A stretch of DNA of 64,000 nt from Marinicauda pacifica (GCF_004793635.1 NZ_SRXV01000001.1:1-64000), one strand, 5' to 3'. Counted from the stretch's first letter, positions 27,501 to 37,329 are shown. The notes: a model not told the origin generated them from the sequence alone. Made by a program: numbers and translations.

Positions 27501-28688
27501 CTACGACATGCGTTCGACTGCGACCGCAGTCGCTTCGCCGCCGCCAATGCACAGCGAGGCCACGCCGCGCTTGAGGTCGTGGTTTTCCAGCGCCGCCAGC
27601 AGGGTCACCAGGATGCGCGCGCCCGAGGCGCCGATCGGGTGACCAAGCGCGCAGGCCCCGCCATTGATGTTGATGTTCTCGTGGCTGAGGCCGAGTTCCT
27701 TGATCGCGATCATCGGAACGACGGCAAAGGCCTCGTTGATTTCCCACAGATCGACATCGCCGATCGACCAGCCTGCCTTCTCCATGACCTTGCGCATGGC
27801 CGGGACCGGAGCGGTGGTGAAATAGGCCGGCTCGTGAGCATGGCCCGCGGTCGAGACGATTTTGGCGATCGGCGCCAGACCGCGGCGTTCGGCTTCGGAC
27901 AGGCGCATCATCACCAGCGCGGCTGCTCCGTCGGAGATGGCCGAGGCGTTGGCTGCGGTCACGGTGCCGTCCGGGGAGAAAGCCGGGCGCAGGCTGGGAA
28001 TCTTGTCCGGCTTGGCGCGGCGCGGCAGCTCGTCGGTATCGACCGTGACGTCGCCCTTCTTGCTCGCATGGGTGAGCGCCGTGATCTCGCGCTTGAACGC
28101 GCCGCTCTCACCGGCTTTCTGGGCGCGTTTGAGCGTTTCGATCGCGTAGGCATCCTGGTCTTCGCGCGTGAACTGGTTTTCCTGCGCGATCATGTCGGCA
28201 TAGACGCCCATCGCCTTCTTCTCGTAGGCGTCTTCCAGACCATCCTGAGCCATGTGGTCCTTGATGACATCGTGGCCATACTTGAACCCCGAACGGTGGT
28301 TCGGAAGCAGGTGCGGCGCGTTGGTCATGGACTCCATGCCGCCGGCGACCAGCACATTGGCATCGCCGGCCCGGATGGCTGCGCGGCCCATGATGGCGGC
28401 TTGCATGCCGGACCCGCACATCTTGTTCAGCGTGGTGGCTTCGACCGACTTGGGCAGGCCGGCCTTGATCGCCGACTGGCGGGCCGGGGCCTGGCCCTGA
28501 CCGGCGCCGAGCACGTTGCCCATATAGATCATGTCGACATCGTCACCGGCGACGCCGGCTTCGGCCAGGGCCGCCTTGACCGCCTCGGCACCCAGCTCGT
28601 TCGCTGAAAAAGGCGACAGCTCGCCCAGGAGCGCGCCCATCGGCGTGCGGGCCATGCCGACGATAACAATCGGGTCTTCAGTGCTCAT
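27501..28688 (-). CDS. acetyl-CoA acetyltransferase (thiolase)
   Basis: The ATG at 28688, eight bases after AGGAG, gives 395 residues. The nucleophile Cys91 lies in NKMCGSGMQAA, the His of the GHPIGASGARI motif is near 350, and the second Cys is in CIGGGEA near the end. Biosynthetic acetoacetyl-CoA thiolases and degradative thiolases share this pattern. With the 2-oxoacid dehydrogenase and GST nearby, a role in acyl-CoA breakdown is plausible but unproven. Confidence 0.92.
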   Translation of the reverse strand: MSTEDPIVIVGMARTPMGALLGELSPFSANELGAEAVKAALAEAGVAGDDVDMIYMGNVLGAGQGQAPARQSAIKAGLPKSVEATTLNKMCGSGMQAAIMGRAAIRAGDANVLVAGGMESMTNAPHLLPNHRSGFKYGHDVIKDHMAQDGLEDAYEKKAMGVYADMIAQENQFTREDQDAYAIETLKRAQKAGESGAFKREITALTHASKKGDVTVDTDELPRRAKPDKIPSLRPAFSPDGTVTAANASAISDGAAALVMMRLSEAERRGLAPIAKIVSTAGHAHEPAYFTTAPVPAMRKVMEKAGWSIGDVDLWEINEAFAVVPMIAIKELGLSHENININGGACALGHPIGASGARILVTLLAALENHDLKRGVASLCIGGGEATAVAVERMS

Positions 28689-28814
28689 TTCGATACTCCT
28701 CACGGGGACGAGGCGTCATTGCACGCCTCGGGGCAATTTCGGGCGCCACATGAGACTTTTCTACCGCGCTGCGTCAAGAGCGCTGGCAGGCAGGTCCCCG
28801 CGGCGGCGCAAAGA

Positions 28815-30065
28815 CTAGCGCGTGGCGCGAATCCAGCCGCCGCCGAGCACGCGTTCGTGATCGCCGTCGGAATAGAAGACGCAGGCCTGACCGGGGGCAA
28901 CGCCCTGTTCGCCATCGGCGAGCAGGACGAAAACGCCGTCATCGCCGACTTCGAGCGTGGCCGGGCTGGGCGGCCGGGTCGAACGCACTTTCACGCCGAT
29001 CGCCAGACCGTCCGCGTCTGCAAGATCACCCTCGCCAAGCCAGTTGACTTCCGACAGGGCGATACGCGTCACGTCCAGCGCCTCGCGCGGGCCGACAATG
29101 ACCTGAGCGGCATCGGCATCGAGGCGGATGACGTAAAGCGGCTCGCCCGTCGCGACACCCAGCCCGCGGCGCTGGCCAACCGTGTAATGGATGACGCCCT
29201 CGTGCTCGCCGAGCACGCGCCCGTCGGCATGAACGATCTCGCCCGGCCGGGCCGCTTCGGGACGCAGCTTCTTGACCACGGAGGCGTAGTCACCGTCCGG
29301 CACGAAGCAGATATCCTGGCTGTCAGGCTTGTGAGCGACGCCCAGGCCGAAGGCTTCGGCCAGCTCGCGCGTCTGGTCCTTGCTCAGATGGCCGAGCGGG
29401 AAGCGCAGGAAGTCCAGCTGCTCGTGCGTGGTCGCGAACAGGAAATAGGACTGGTCCTTGCCCGGGTCTGCGGCACGCTTCAGGCCGGCGCGGTTGCCGC
29501 TCATGTCGCGGCGGATGTAGTGGCCGGTCGCCAGCGCATCCGCGCCGAGCTGGCGGGCAGTCTCGAGCAGGTCCGCGAACTTGACCGTCTGGTTGCAGCG
29601 CACGCACGGGATCGGCGTCGCGCCGGCCAGATAAGTGTCGGCGAAGTCGTCCATCACCGCCTGCTTGAAGCGGGACTCATAGTCGAGGACGTAGTGGGCA
29701 AACCCCATCGCGTCGGCCACGCGCCGCGCATCGTGAATGTCCTGCCCGGCACAGCATGCGCCTTTGCGATGGATCGCCTCGCCATGATCGTAGAGCTGCA
29801 GCGTCATGCCCACCACATCATAGCCGGCCCGGTGCAGCACGGCGCCGACGACAGAGGAGTCCACGCCGCCGGACATGGCGGCCACCACGCGGTGGCTCGC
29901 CGGATCGCCGCCAAGCTGGAGAAAGTCGCCGACAAGGCCGTATTCGGCCATCAGTGCATCCACGCGGTCCGCATCGAGTGCGGGCGGGGCGGATGCAGCA
30001 GGCGCGGATAGCGGTGCGCCGGCACGCCCGGATGCGTCCGGGGTGCGGTTGATCAGGGTCGTCAT
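28815..30065 (-). CDS. mnmA: tRNA-specific 2-thiouridylase MnmA
   Basis: The 416-residue ATP-pyrophosphatase has the PP-loop [10 protein letters not shown] near residue 63, the catalytic Cys pair in [11 protein letters not shown] and [12 protein letters not shown], and the GQRRGLGVA segment. It installs sulfur at U34 of Lys, Glu and Gln tRNAs. The N-terminal extension of about 35 residues is Ala/Pro-rich and is unusual for the family. It is divergent from the CDF transporter. Confidence 0.95.
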   Translation of the reverse strand: MTTLINRTPDASGRAGAPLSAPAASAPPALDADRVDALMAEYGLVGDFLQLGGDPASHRVVAAMSGGVDSSVVGAVLHRAGYDVVGMTLQLYDHGEAIHRKGACCAGQDIHDARRVADAMGFAHYVLDYESRFKQAVMDDFADTYLAGATPIPCVRCNQTVKFADLLETARQLGADALATGHYIRRDMSGNRAGLKRAADPGKDQSYFLFATTHEQLDFLRFPLGHLSKDQTRELAEAFGLGVAHKPDSQDICFVPDGDYASVVKKLRPEAARPGEIVHADGRVLGEHEGVIHYTVGQRRGLGVATGEPLYVIRLDADAAQVIVGPREALDVTRIALSEVNWLGEGDLADADGLAIGVKVRSTRPPSPATLEVGDDGVFVLLADGEQGVAPGQACVFYSDGDHERVLGGGWIRATR

Positions 30066-30232
30066 GTCTTGCCTCCCGGCGGGTCAAGGCCGCCAGCAAA
30101 CGAAAAAGATGGCCGGGATATAAGACAGAACGCCCTTGGGTGGAAGGGGAGGGCCGCGACGAGCTGAAACCGGCTGCGCAACGTTATTCCATAGCTTTCC
30201 AGCCGACGCGCAGCACGCTAACGCTCCCTCCC

Positions 30233-31135
30233 ATGGCTCACGATCACGACCACAGCGGTCATCACCATCACGTCCATACCCATGCCGGCAATGAGCGGCG
30301 CACGCTTCTGGCGGCGGCGATCACGGGCCTGTTCATGGTCGCCGAAGTCGTCGGGGGCATTCTGACCGGCTCGCTGGCGCTGCTTGCCGACGCGGCGCAC
30401 ATGTTCACCGACTTCGCGGCGCTGTCGCTGGCCTGGTTCGCCTTCCGGGTGTCGCGCCGCCCGGCCGATGCGCGGCGCACTTTCGGCTTCGACCGGGTCC
30501 AGGTGCTGGTGGCGTTCGCCAATGGCGTGACGCTGGGCGTGATCGTGGTGTGGATCGCGATCGAGGCCATCGGCCGCCTGGCCAGTCCCGAAGACATCGA
30601 GGCCGGGCCGATGATGGTCATCGCCGCGCTGGGCCTGGTGGTGAACATCATCGCATTTGCGATCCTCCACGGGGCGGACCGGGACAATCTGAACATTCGC
30701 GGGGCGGCCGCCCATGTGATGGGCGATATCCTCGGCTCTGTGGCTGCGCTGGTGGCGGCCGGGGTGATCTTGTGGACCGGCTTCCTGGCGATCGACACGA
30801 TCCTGTCACTGGCCATCTCGGGCCTGATCGCCTTCTCGGCCTGGCGCCTCATGCGCGATGCGGGGCTGATCCTGCTGGAGGCGGCGCCGCCGGAAACCGA
30901 CCGGGAGGCGATCCGGACCGATCTGATGGCTCATATCGACGGCGTGGAAGATGTCCACCACATCCATGTCTGGTCGATCACCCAGGAACGCCCGATGATG
31001 ACACTTCACGCCCGGCTGGCGAGCAATGTCGGGGTGGACGCCACGGTCCAGGCGATCAAGTCCCGCCTCGAACGCGAGCACGGCCTGTCCCACGTGACGG
31101 TCGAGGCCGAATTCGGCACGTGCGCCGATCAGTAA
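30233..31135 (+). CDS. cation diffusion facilitator (CDF) family metal exporter
   Basis: The ATG at 30233 gives 300 residues. A His-rich N-terminus (HDHDHSGHHHHVHTH) precedes six membrane helices with the paired metal-site motifs HMFTD in helix 2 and HVMGD in helix 5. A cytoplasmic C-terminal domain follows with DVHHIHVWSIT. This pattern is typical of Zn/Co/Cd exporters of the CzcD/ZitB type. Confidence 0.93.
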   Translation: MAHDHDHSGHHHHVHTHAGNERRTLLAAAITGLFMVAEVVGGILTGSLALLADAAHMFTDFAALSLAWFAFRVSRRPADARRTFGFDRVQVLVAFANGVTLGVIVVWIAIEAIGRLASPEDIEAGPMMVIAALGLVVNIIAFAILHGADRDNLNIRGAAAHVMGDILGSVAALVAAGVILWTGFLAIDTILSLAISGLIAFSAWRLMRDAGLILLEAAPPETDREAIRTDLMAHIDGVEDVHHIHVWSITQERPMMTLHARLASNVGVDATVQAIKSRLEREHGLSHVTVEAEFGTCADQ

Positions 31136-31294
31136 ATACAAGCGGCTGGCGTAATCTGCCCTTTTTCTGACTCACGTTAAGCGGCTGGCAACCCATGCAG
31201 GCCTATACCTCGCCATGCCCGAACCGGGATGGGGCGGGTTTGCCAAGCGAAGTCAGACACGAAGAACAAGTGTCAAATAAAAGGACAGGGTGTG

Positions 31295-31627
31295 ATGAAG
31301 AAGTTTTCAAGCCTGATGGCGGCTGTCGTGACCGGTGCGAGCCTGATGGGCGGCACTGCATTTGCTCAGGCGGCCGAGCCGGAGCTGGTCGAAGTGGCCG
31401 CGCCGGAATATCCGCGTGGCGCCGAGCGCCGTGAACTCGAAGGCTATGTGACCGTGCGCTACAACGTCACCGAAACCGGTGAAGTGGCGAACGTCGAAGT
31501 CGTCGAGCAGACCCCGGAAGGGATTTTCGACCGCGCCGTGCTTCGTGCACTGGAAGACTGGCGCTACGTGCCGGGCTCCGTGACGACGGGCGTGGAAAAA
31601 CGCTTCGACTTCAACCTCGGCGGTTAA
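31295..31627 (+). CDS. short secreted protein with a TonB C-terminal domain
   Basis: The 110-residue protein starts at the ATG at 31295 after AAGGACA. A signal peptide ends near TAFAQA (about 25). The rest is a complete TonB_C domain: PEYPRGAERRELEGYVTVRYNV, then VVEQTPEGIFDRAVLRALEDWRY. There is no N-terminal anchor helix and no Pro-rich spacer, so it cannot act as a classical TonB. It has its own terminator. Confidence 0.82.
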   Translation: MKKFSSLMAAVVTGASLMGGTAFAQAAEPELVEVAAPEYPRGAERRELEGYVTVRYNVTETGEVANVEVVEQTPEGIFDRAVLRALEDWRYVPGSVTTGVEKRFDFNLGG

Positions 31628-31643
31628 GTCGGACACTTCAAGA

Positions 31644-31675
31644 AAGGCGGCGTTAACCGACGCCGCCTTTTCTTG
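31644..31675 (+). terminator. intrinsic terminator after the TonB-domain gene
   Basis: A 10-bp stem AAGGCGGCGT/ACGCCGCCTT with a TAACCG loop runs into TTTTCTT. It lies 17 bases after the stop. Confidence 0.9.
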
Positions 31676-31709
31676 GGACCATCAGAATTAACCTTAGCGG
31701 GGCTTTAAG

Positions 31710-33749
31710 ATGAAGATCTCCCTCCACTCGGTCCAGACACGGCTGCTCGCAGCGTTCGCGCTCGTGACCGTGACGACGCTCGCCGCCGCTGGCGCCGGGC
31801 TTTTTTCGTTCGCGGTAGCCCGAACGGCAATGACGGATCTGGTGGAAGAAGCCGCCCCGCTGGCTGAAGCGACCAAGTCGCTCGAAGCCACGTCCGGAGC
31901 CATCACCGGCCAGCTGGCCGCCTTTGCCCGCTCCCGCGATCAGATCGAGGCCACCAGCGCCGAGGCCCAGCTCAACTCGCTGCTTGCAGATGCGAGTGCT
32001 GCCGTGGACCGGATGGAGGCCGCCGGACTGAACCAGGGCGACCTGACCGAAATTCAAACGACGCTGGACGATCTGGCTGCGCGCGTCGCCGATGCGACCG
32101 GGCCTGTCGCCCGCAAGCTGGAAGCGCGCGAAACGCGCGGCGAACAGACCAATGCTGCGCTGCGTGAGCGCCAGGAAGCCGCCACCGGCCTCGAAACCGA
32201 ACTCGATACCGCAAGCAGCGCCGATGAGGTTGAATCGCTTCTGCGCGCAATCATGGGCCTGAACCTGATCGCCACCGAATATGCCGAACTGGATGCGGTG
32301 ACCGAGGCTGAAGCTGTCGACGCTCTGGAAAACCGTTATCTCGACGCCGCCGACGAATTGTTTGTGAACCTGGCAATTCTGGGCGGCTCAGTGAGCGACG
32401 AAGTCCGTGTGACCGTCAATTCCTTCCTGGAACGCGGTGAAGGCGAGACCGGCCTGTTCGATCTGGCGCGTCGCGAGCTGACGGCCTCTGAGAACGCTGA
32501 TTACGCCGTGGAAGAAGCCCGGATGGCCGGCGCCATGATGAGCCAGGTTGTAGCCAGCGTGGCCGAAGTCGCCCAGACGCGCACCGATCAGGCCATGGCC
32601 TCGGGTAATAGCGCGATCGCCTTCGGCACCGTGCTGATCGCCATCATCGCGGTCGTGGCCGTCGCGCTGTCGGCCGCCATCACCTACTTCTACGTCAACA
32701 ACAATCTTCTCAAGCGCCTGACCGGTATCTCGCGCGCCATGTCGGCGCTCGCCGATGGCGATACGAGCCGCGAGGTCGACGATAGCGGCCGGGACGAGAT
32801 CGCCGGCATGGCGCGCTCGGTCGAGGTCTTCCGCGAAAATGCGATCGAACGCCAGCGCCTGGAAAGCGAGACGGCTGCCGAGCGTCAGGCCCGCGAAACG
32901 CGCGCCAAGTCGATTGAGGAACTGGTCAAAGGCTTCGACGACGCGTCCTCGCGTGCGCTCAACGCCGTGTCCGAGGCTGCCAATGAAATGGAAATGGCTG
33001 CCAACGCGCTGACCGAAAGCTCCCACGGCGCCAGCCAGAAGACAGCCGATGCCAACGAGGCGGGCAGCACGGCTGCCCAGAACGTTGATACTGTCGCCGC
33101 CGCGGCCGAGGAAATGACGTCCTCGATCTCCGAAATCGCCCAGCAGATCTCCCGCTCCAGCGATATTGCCCAGCAGGCTGCCTCGCGTGTCGGGGAAGCC
33201 AATCACGATGTGCGCACGCTCTCTGACGCCGCCCACAAGATCGACGGCGTGGTCAAGCTGATCAACGATATTGCCGAGCAGACCAACCTGCTGGCCCTCA
33301 ATGCCACGATCGAGGCGGCACGCGCCGGCGAAGCGGGCAAGGGCTTTGCGGTTGTGGCCAGCGAGGTGAAGACGCTCGCCAGCCAGACGGCTAGCGCCAC
33401 AGGCTCGATCTCCGAACAGATCACGGGCATTCAGGACGCGACCCAGAAAGCCGTCGATGCGATCGCCAATATTGGCGAGGTGATCAGCGAGATGAACGAG
33501 ATCTCCACCGCCATTGCTGCCGCCATGGAAGAGCAGCGCGCTGCGGCCAGCGAGATTACCCGCTCGGCCCAGGAAGCGGCCGGCGGCACGCGCCGCGTGG
33601 CCGAATCCATCCAGGGCGTGGATGCGACCGTCTCCGAGACCGGCCAGTGCGCGGCCCAGGTCAACCAGGCCGCCTCCAGCCTGAATACTGAAGCCGAAGA
33701 CCTGCGCGGCGCGGTGGCCCGCTTCCTCGACGGTGTGCGCGCGGCGTAG
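31710..33749 (+). CDS. methyl-accepting chemotaxis protein
   Basis: The 679-residue receptor has a first membrane helix at about 10-32, an Ala/Glu-rich helical periplasmic region, a second helix at about 300-325 ([18 protein letters not shown]), a HAMP domain (about 327-380) and a signalling domain. The hairpin tip reads [20 protein letters not shown]. No C-terminal CheR-binding pentapeptide is present. The ligand is unknown; the coil-like periplasmic part has no recognised sensor domain. A strong terminator follows. Confidence 0.93.
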   Translation: MKISLHSVQTRLLAAFALVTVTTLAAAGAGLFSFAVARTAMTDLVEEAAPLAEATKSLEATSGAITGQLAAFARSRDQIEATSAEAQLNSLLADASAAVDRMEAAGLNQGDLTEIQTTLDDLAARVADATGPVARKLEARETRGEQTNAALRERQEAATGLETELDTASSADEVESLLRAIMGLNLIATEYAELDAVTEAEAVDALENRYLDAADELFVNLAILGGSVSDEVRVTVNSFLERGEGETGLFDLARRELTASENADYAVEEARMAGAMMSQVVASVAEVAQTRTDQAMASGNSAIAFGTVLIAIIAVVAVALSAAITYFYVNNNLLKRLTGISRAMSALADGDTSREVDDSGRDEIAGMARSVEVFRENAIERQRLESETAAERQARETRAKSIEELVKGFDDASSRALNAVSEAANEMEMAANALTESSHGASQKTADANEAGSTAAQNVDTVAAAAEEMTSSISEIAQQISRSSDIAQQAASRVGEANHDVRTLSDAAHKIDGVVKLINDIAEQTNLLALNATIEAARAGEAGKGFAVVASEVKTLASQTASATGSISEQITGIQDATQKAVDAIANIGEVISEMNEISTAIAAAMEEQRAAASEITRSAQEAAGGTRRVAESIQGVDATVSETGQCAAQVNQAASSLNTEAEDLRGAVARFLDGVRAA

Positions 33750-33787
33750 GATACAGGCAGAAAGCCGCGCAAGCGGAGGGGCGGGAG

Positions 33788-33820
33788 AAGGGCGGCGCTG
33801 CGGGCGCCGCCCTTTTCGTT
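33788..33820 (+). terminator. intrinsic terminator after the chemoreceptor gene
   Basis: A perfect 11-bp stem AAGGGCGGCGC/GCGCCGCCCTT with a 5-base loop is followed by TTCGTTT. Confidence 0.88.
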
Positions 33821-33857
33821 TGGCGCACCGGATCGCTTTGATTCGGGCCGCTTCGGT

Positions 33858-33870
33858 GCCAAGCTGATCC
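33858..33870 (+). repeat. left copy of a 13-bp direct repeat flanking the 33891 gene
   Basis: GCCAAGCTGATCC occurs here and again at 34568-34580, 710 bases apart, bracketing one complete gene. It may be a chance match or an insertion footprint. Confidence 0.4.
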
Positions 33871-33890
33871 CCGGCCACGGAGGGGAAGTC

Positions 33891-34526
33891 TTGGAATTTG
33901 GCAATATCAGCGAGATCGTGACAGCCCTCGCGGCGATTGTGACGGCGCTTTCGGTCGTCATCGCTGCTCAGCAGTTCAATCTCAGCCGCAAGAACGCCGC
34001 CGCCGAAAACGCCCGCCTGAAGAAGCAGGCCGCGATCGACGCCGCGCGCATCTACATCGAAAACAAGCGTCCCGAGACGGACCTCATGCTTCAGTTCGTC
34101 AACAATGCGTGCCACATCAATAGCCGCATCATCCAGGACATAGAGAAGTTCCATACTCCGGCACTTCCGGTCGCCCTTCTCGAGGATGTGCGCGGGTGCG
34201 TGGAGTTCTACGACCGCCAGGCCGTGGGCGAGCTTGGCCAGGAAGCCGGTATGATCACGGGCCTGTCGCCCAAGCACATCATCCAGTTGCGCTGGCTGAT
34301 GATCGACTATCTCAACACCCTCGAGGCGGTCTTGATGTTCTGGTGGCAGGGCACGGCCAACAAGAGCCTGCTGGAGGAGGAGTTTTCCTTCCTGCGTTCG
34401 AACGCGGACAGCGCGCGGCCGGTTCGCCACCTGGTGGAGTCCTTCGGCGAAGCCAATTTCCCGGCCATCAGCGCCTTCTTGAAATCCGGCGTGAGAAAGA
34501 CCGCGCCGGAGCCGGATGCTGACTGA
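33891..34526 (+). CDS. membrane-anchored protein of unknown function
   Basis: The 211-residue frame starts with TTG at 33891, supported by GGAGGGG ten bases upstream. An N-terminal membrane helix (about 8-26) is followed by a helical cytoplasmic part with a short coiled coil (RKNAAAENARLKKQAAIDAAR). The pattern resembles DUF4760-type proteins, but I am not confident of a family. It is flanked by 13-bp direct repeats and lies just upstream of a tRNA gene. Confidence 0.7.
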   Translation: MEFGNISEIVTALAAIVTALSVVIAAQQFNLSRKNAAAENARLKKQAAIDAARIYIENKRPETDLMLQFVNNACHINSRIIQDIEKFHTPALPVALLEDVRGCVEFYDRQAVGELGQEAGMITGLSPKHIIQLRWLMIDYLNTLEAVLMFWWQGTANKSLLEEEFSFLRSNADSARPVRHLVESFGEANFPAISAFLKSGVRKTAPEPDAD

Positions 34527-34567
34527 GGCGGCCCGCCGTCGGCGGGTGACTGCAGCGGGTTCTGCAA

Positions 34568-34580
34568 GCCAAGCTGATCC
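34568..34580 (+). repeat. right copy of the 13-bp direct repeat
   Basis: This is an exact copy of GCCAAGCTGATCC at 33858-33870. It lies 42 bases after the stop of the bracketed gene and 112 bases before the tRNA. Confidence 0.4.
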
Positions 34581-34641
34581 AGCGCCGCCCAAGGCTTGCG
34601 CCCGCGCCGCCACGCACGTATATGCACGCGCCTGACGAGGA

Positions 34642-34670
34642 TTGACGAAACCTGCGCATCGCGCGATTTC
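34642..34670 (+). promoter_or_regulatory. candidate sigma70 promoter of the tRNA gene
   Basis: TTGACG at 34642-34647 and GATTTC at 34665-34670 are separated by 17 bases. Transcription would begin near 34677, about 15 bases before the tRNA. The -10 match is weak. Confidence 0.35.
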
Positions 34671-34691
34671 AGTCAGTGCCGTGCCCAGTGT

Positions 34692-34768
34692 GGCGGAGTA
34701 GCTCAGTTGGTTAGAGCAGCGGAATCATAATCCGCGTGTCGGGGGTTCAAGTCCCTCCTCCGCTACCA
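34692..34768 (+). tRNA. tRNA-Met (anticodon CAU), probably elongator
   Basis: The 77-base gene folds as a cloverleaf: acceptor GGCGGAG/CTCCGCT (G1 opposite U72 as wobble), D-arm GCTC...GAGC, anticodon stem GCGGA/TCCGC around the loop ATCATAA with CAU, and T-arm with GGTTCAAGTCC. CCA is encoded. Initiator tRNA features (C1-A72 mismatch, three G-C pairs below the anticodon loop) are absent. A lysidine-modified tRNA-Ile2(CAU) is the main alternative. Confidence 0.95.
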
Positions 34769-34949
34769 TTCCTTCCTTTCAGACGATCAAGACCCGGCCG
34801 CGTCGCAGCCAGATGCGCGTGCTCGCGCGGATCTGTGTCCCTGTAACCGCTTCGGTCTCGTGAAAGACCGGGAACAGGCGCAAGAGGGTCAGGGGAACCC
34901 CGGCGCAGGCCGAAGGGTTGGGCGCACGAAGGCAATGGCGGGAGGTGAC

Positions 34950-35915
34950 ATGCTTCGATATCTCGATGCAGGCGGGCGGGCCTTGATGCGCCCGGATGAG
35001 CCGGGCGCGATCCCGGACAGCGCGGTCTGGGTCGATCTGCTCGATCCCGATAGCGAGGAACTGGTCACTGCGGCCGGATTCGTCGGGGTCGGTCTACCGA
35101 CACGGGCCGACATGGAGGAGATCGAAGCCAGTTCCCGGACCTATCGCGAGGGCGAGGCGCGGATCATGACCGCGACCCTGGTCAGTGCGGCGGGGCGGGA
35201 GATGCCGCAGGACGGCCCGGTCAGCTTCGTGCTGAACGCGAACCGGCTGGTTACCGTGCGCTACCATGAGCCGCGCCCGTTCGACAGCTACCTGGCGAGA
35301 CTCGGACGGCGCACCGACGAACCGTGCTCGGGCGCGGATGTGCTGACCGGTCTTCTCGAAACCATCATCGACCGGTCCGCGGATATTCTGGAAGAGGCGG
35401 GGGCGGGTCTGGAAACGATCTCGCAGGAATTGTTCACCAGCCGGGCTACCAAGAAGAGTGCCCAGGTCACGGAGGTCTACGACGATCTGCTGACGCGGAC
35501 CGGGCTGATCGCCAACCGGGTCGGCAAGGTGCAGCAGAGTCTGCTGAGCCTGAACCGGGTTCTGGGATTTGCACGTCTTCAGGACGATGCCACGATCGAG
35601 AACGAACGCCTCGACATCGTGCGCGAGGATCTGAAATCGCTGATCGAGCAGGAGGGTTATCTCAACAACAAGGTCGCATTTCTGCTCGACGCGACGCTGG
35701 GCTTCATTTCCAGCGCCCAGAACTCGATCATCAACCTGTTCTCGGTGATCGCCGTGATTTTCCTGCCGCCCACGCTCGTTGCCAGCATTTACGGCATGAA
35801 TTTCGAGATCATGCCGGAACTGGACTGGATGTTTGGCTATCCGTACGCGCTTGCCTTGATGGCCGTCGTCGCGATCGGGCCTTTCCTGTTCTTCAAGCGC
35901 ATGAACTGGCTCTAG
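34950..35915 (+). CDS. corA: CorA-type magnesium/metal transporter
   Basis: I chose the ATG at 34950, preceded by GGAGG, giving 321 residues; ATG 34935 and a GTG at 34860 are in frame upstream. A long helical cytoplasmic domain is followed by two C-terminal membrane helices, with the signature YGMNF near residue 282 and the periplasmic loop MPELDW. CorA channels import Mg2+. Its stop overlaps the stop of the convergent GAF gene. Confidence 0.93.
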   Translation: MLRYLDAGGRALMRPDEPGAIPDSAVWVDLLDPDSEELVTAAGFVGVGLPTRADMEEIEASSRTYREGEARIMTATLVSAAGREMPQDGPVSFVLNANRLVTVRYHEPRPFDSYLARLGRRTDEPCSGADVLTGLLETIIDRSADILEEAGAGLETISQELFTSRATKKSAQVTEVYDDLLTRTGLIANRVGKVQQSLLSLNRVLGFARLQDDATIENERLDIVREDLKSLIEQEGYLNNKVAFLLDATLGFISSAQNSIINLFSVIAVIFLPPTLVASIYGMNFEIMPELDWMFGYPYALALMAVVAIGPFLFFKRMNWL

Positions 35916-36460
35916 CTGTTCGTGACCCCGGGGGTCTCCGGCCTTGCGGGCACGGCGCGCAGATCATCGTGCATGTCGCAAAGCGCCTGGCTTGCAAGGT
36001 CGGCGAGACGCAGAAGCGACAGGATTTCGCCGGCTTCGAAGCTGCGGCCGTACCGCTCGAGAACGCAGATCGTGCCCATCACCTCTCCGGTGTCGGAAAT
36101 AAGCGGTGCGCCCGCATAGGCCAGAAGGCCGGGTTGACCGGTAACGAAGGGACGAAACTGAAAGCGCGGGTCGAGACGCGCGTTGGAAACCACCAGCGGC
36201 TGAAGTTCGCGCAGGGTCTGATCGCAGAATGTGTTTTCGCGCCTGACGCGGGGAAGGTCCGTGCCGTGCCGGCCAACCAGGCGCAGGGTCTCACCCTCGT
36301 CCAGACAGATCAGGCCGATGGACGTGTGCAAGGCCATCGCCGCGCTTCGTGCCAGGGCGTCCAATGTATCGAGGCGGGCTGCTGTCGCATGAGTGCGCGC
36401 GGGCTCCAGCGTTTCAACCGGCCCCAGCCTGGCAATCCGTTCCAAATCCATTCGAACCAT
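35912..36460 (-). CDS. GAF-domain protein
   Basis: The 182-residue protein is almost entirely a single GAF domain (about 25-165): ALHTSIGLICLDEGETLRLVG, CDQTLRELQPLVVSNARLDP, AYAGAPLISDTGEVMGTICVL. There is no output domain, so it may be a stand-alone sensor or an fRMsr-like protein, although the expected redox cysteines are not evident. The ATG at 36460 is better spaced from GAGGGAG than the upstream GTG at 36469. Confidence 0.85.
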   Translation of the reverse strand: MVRMDLERIARLGPVETLEPARTHATAARLDTLDALARSAAMALHTSIGLICLDEGETLRLVGRHGTDLPRVRRENTFCDQTLRELQPLVVSNARLDPRFQFRPFVTGQPGLLAYAGAPLISDTGEVMGTICVLERYGRSFEAGEILSLLRLADLASQALCDMHDDLRAVPARPETPGVTNS

Positions 36461-36603
36461 CGTCGACACTCCCTCTTCTGTGTCTCGAGCTCGTTATGGT
36501 AAATGCAACATTAATGTAAGATGAACAAGTTCAGTGAACACCAACTTATATCTATTTTTCAGCAAATTGGAGGTCGGGTGGTGACGGGCGGGGCGCCATC
36601 GCG

Positions 36604-36624
36604 ACTGATGTTATCCACATCAGT
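36604..36624. promoter_or_regulatory. perfect DnaA box inside a 7-bp inverted repeat
   Basis: ACTGATG and CATCAGT flank TTATCCA, so the plus strand contains TTATCCACA (36611-36619), the consensus DnaA box. It lies in a short AT-rich gap between two minus-strand genes. No T-run follows, so it does not look like a terminator. Confidence 0.5.
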
Positions 36625-36644
36625 GCCCCCCGAATATAACCAAA

Positions 36645-37208
36645 TTATGACGGTTCCGGCGCGTAGTCGCTGACAGACTCAACCGTCATGGAATACGCCG
36701 TTTCGGCCAGCTCGGTTGCCCGGCGGTCGATCTGCAGAACACCCTCGACCCAGACCGGATCCCAAAGCGCGTCGAACGCCACCGGCTCGATCGATGTCAC
36801 ATAGACGATCTGGTTCGGCGGAGGCGCCGGGTAGTGCACGCAGGCGCCGTGATAGGGGAGCAGCAGGAAAGCATTCGCCTGTCCGCGCTGGGTGACGTCG
36901 AGGGGCAGCAGGAAGCCGGGCATCCTCACACGCCGGCCGTCCAGTCGCTCCACCGTGCGAAAACTGCCGGTCTGGTAGTCGCGCGAGGACGAGGAATACT
37001 CCGCCAGGTCCTCTGCGGAGCCTGCGCCGGAGCGCATTGCATCGAGCGTTGCCCGCTCGCTGGCCGGCAAGAGGTCGGGCCAGCTGATCTCCAGGGTCTC
37101 CTGCGTGGCTCCGGCCAGGTCCTGGCGCGCATCGTCCTCGGAGCAGGCGGCGACGAGACCGGCCAGCAGGGCGAGGCCAAGAGACAGGACTGATTGAGCT
37201 AAACGCAC
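36645..37208 (-). CDS. DUF3299 lipoprotein
   Basis: The 187-residue protein has a GTG start with TGGAGT upstream, a lipoprotein signal ending LVAAC (Cys22), and a DUF3299 core: RVRMPGFLLPLDVTQRG, LLLPYHGACVHYPAPPPNQ and VWVEGVLQI. DUF3299 proteins are exported, and some sit near metal or ABC transport systems; the function is not established. It is divergent from the kinase at 37330. Confidence 0.82.
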   Translation of the reverse strand: MRLAQSVLSLGLALLAGLVAACSEDDARQDLAGATQETLEISWPDLLPASERATLDAMRSGAGSAEDLAEYSSSSRDYQTGSFRTVERLDGRRVRMPGFLLPLDVTQRGQANAFLLLPYHGACVHYPAPPPNQIVYVTSIEPVAFDALWDPVWVEGVLQIDRRATELAETAYSMTVESVSDYAPEPS

Positions 37209-37329
37209 GACGGTACTCCACGAAAATTGGGGTTGTAGTAGTGTAAACGGCTTGCATACCCGGTTTTAACGAGCGCTGTGCACAATCATCCTGAAATAGC
37301 CGCGCCAAAATGCGGTTTGGAGGATGAAA

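Noticed and set aside
32388-34613. 741-codon minus-strand open frame across the chemoreceptor and the 33891 gene
   Set aside because: It spans two unrelated plus-strand genes and two terminator regions, and is explained by codon bias on the other strand.
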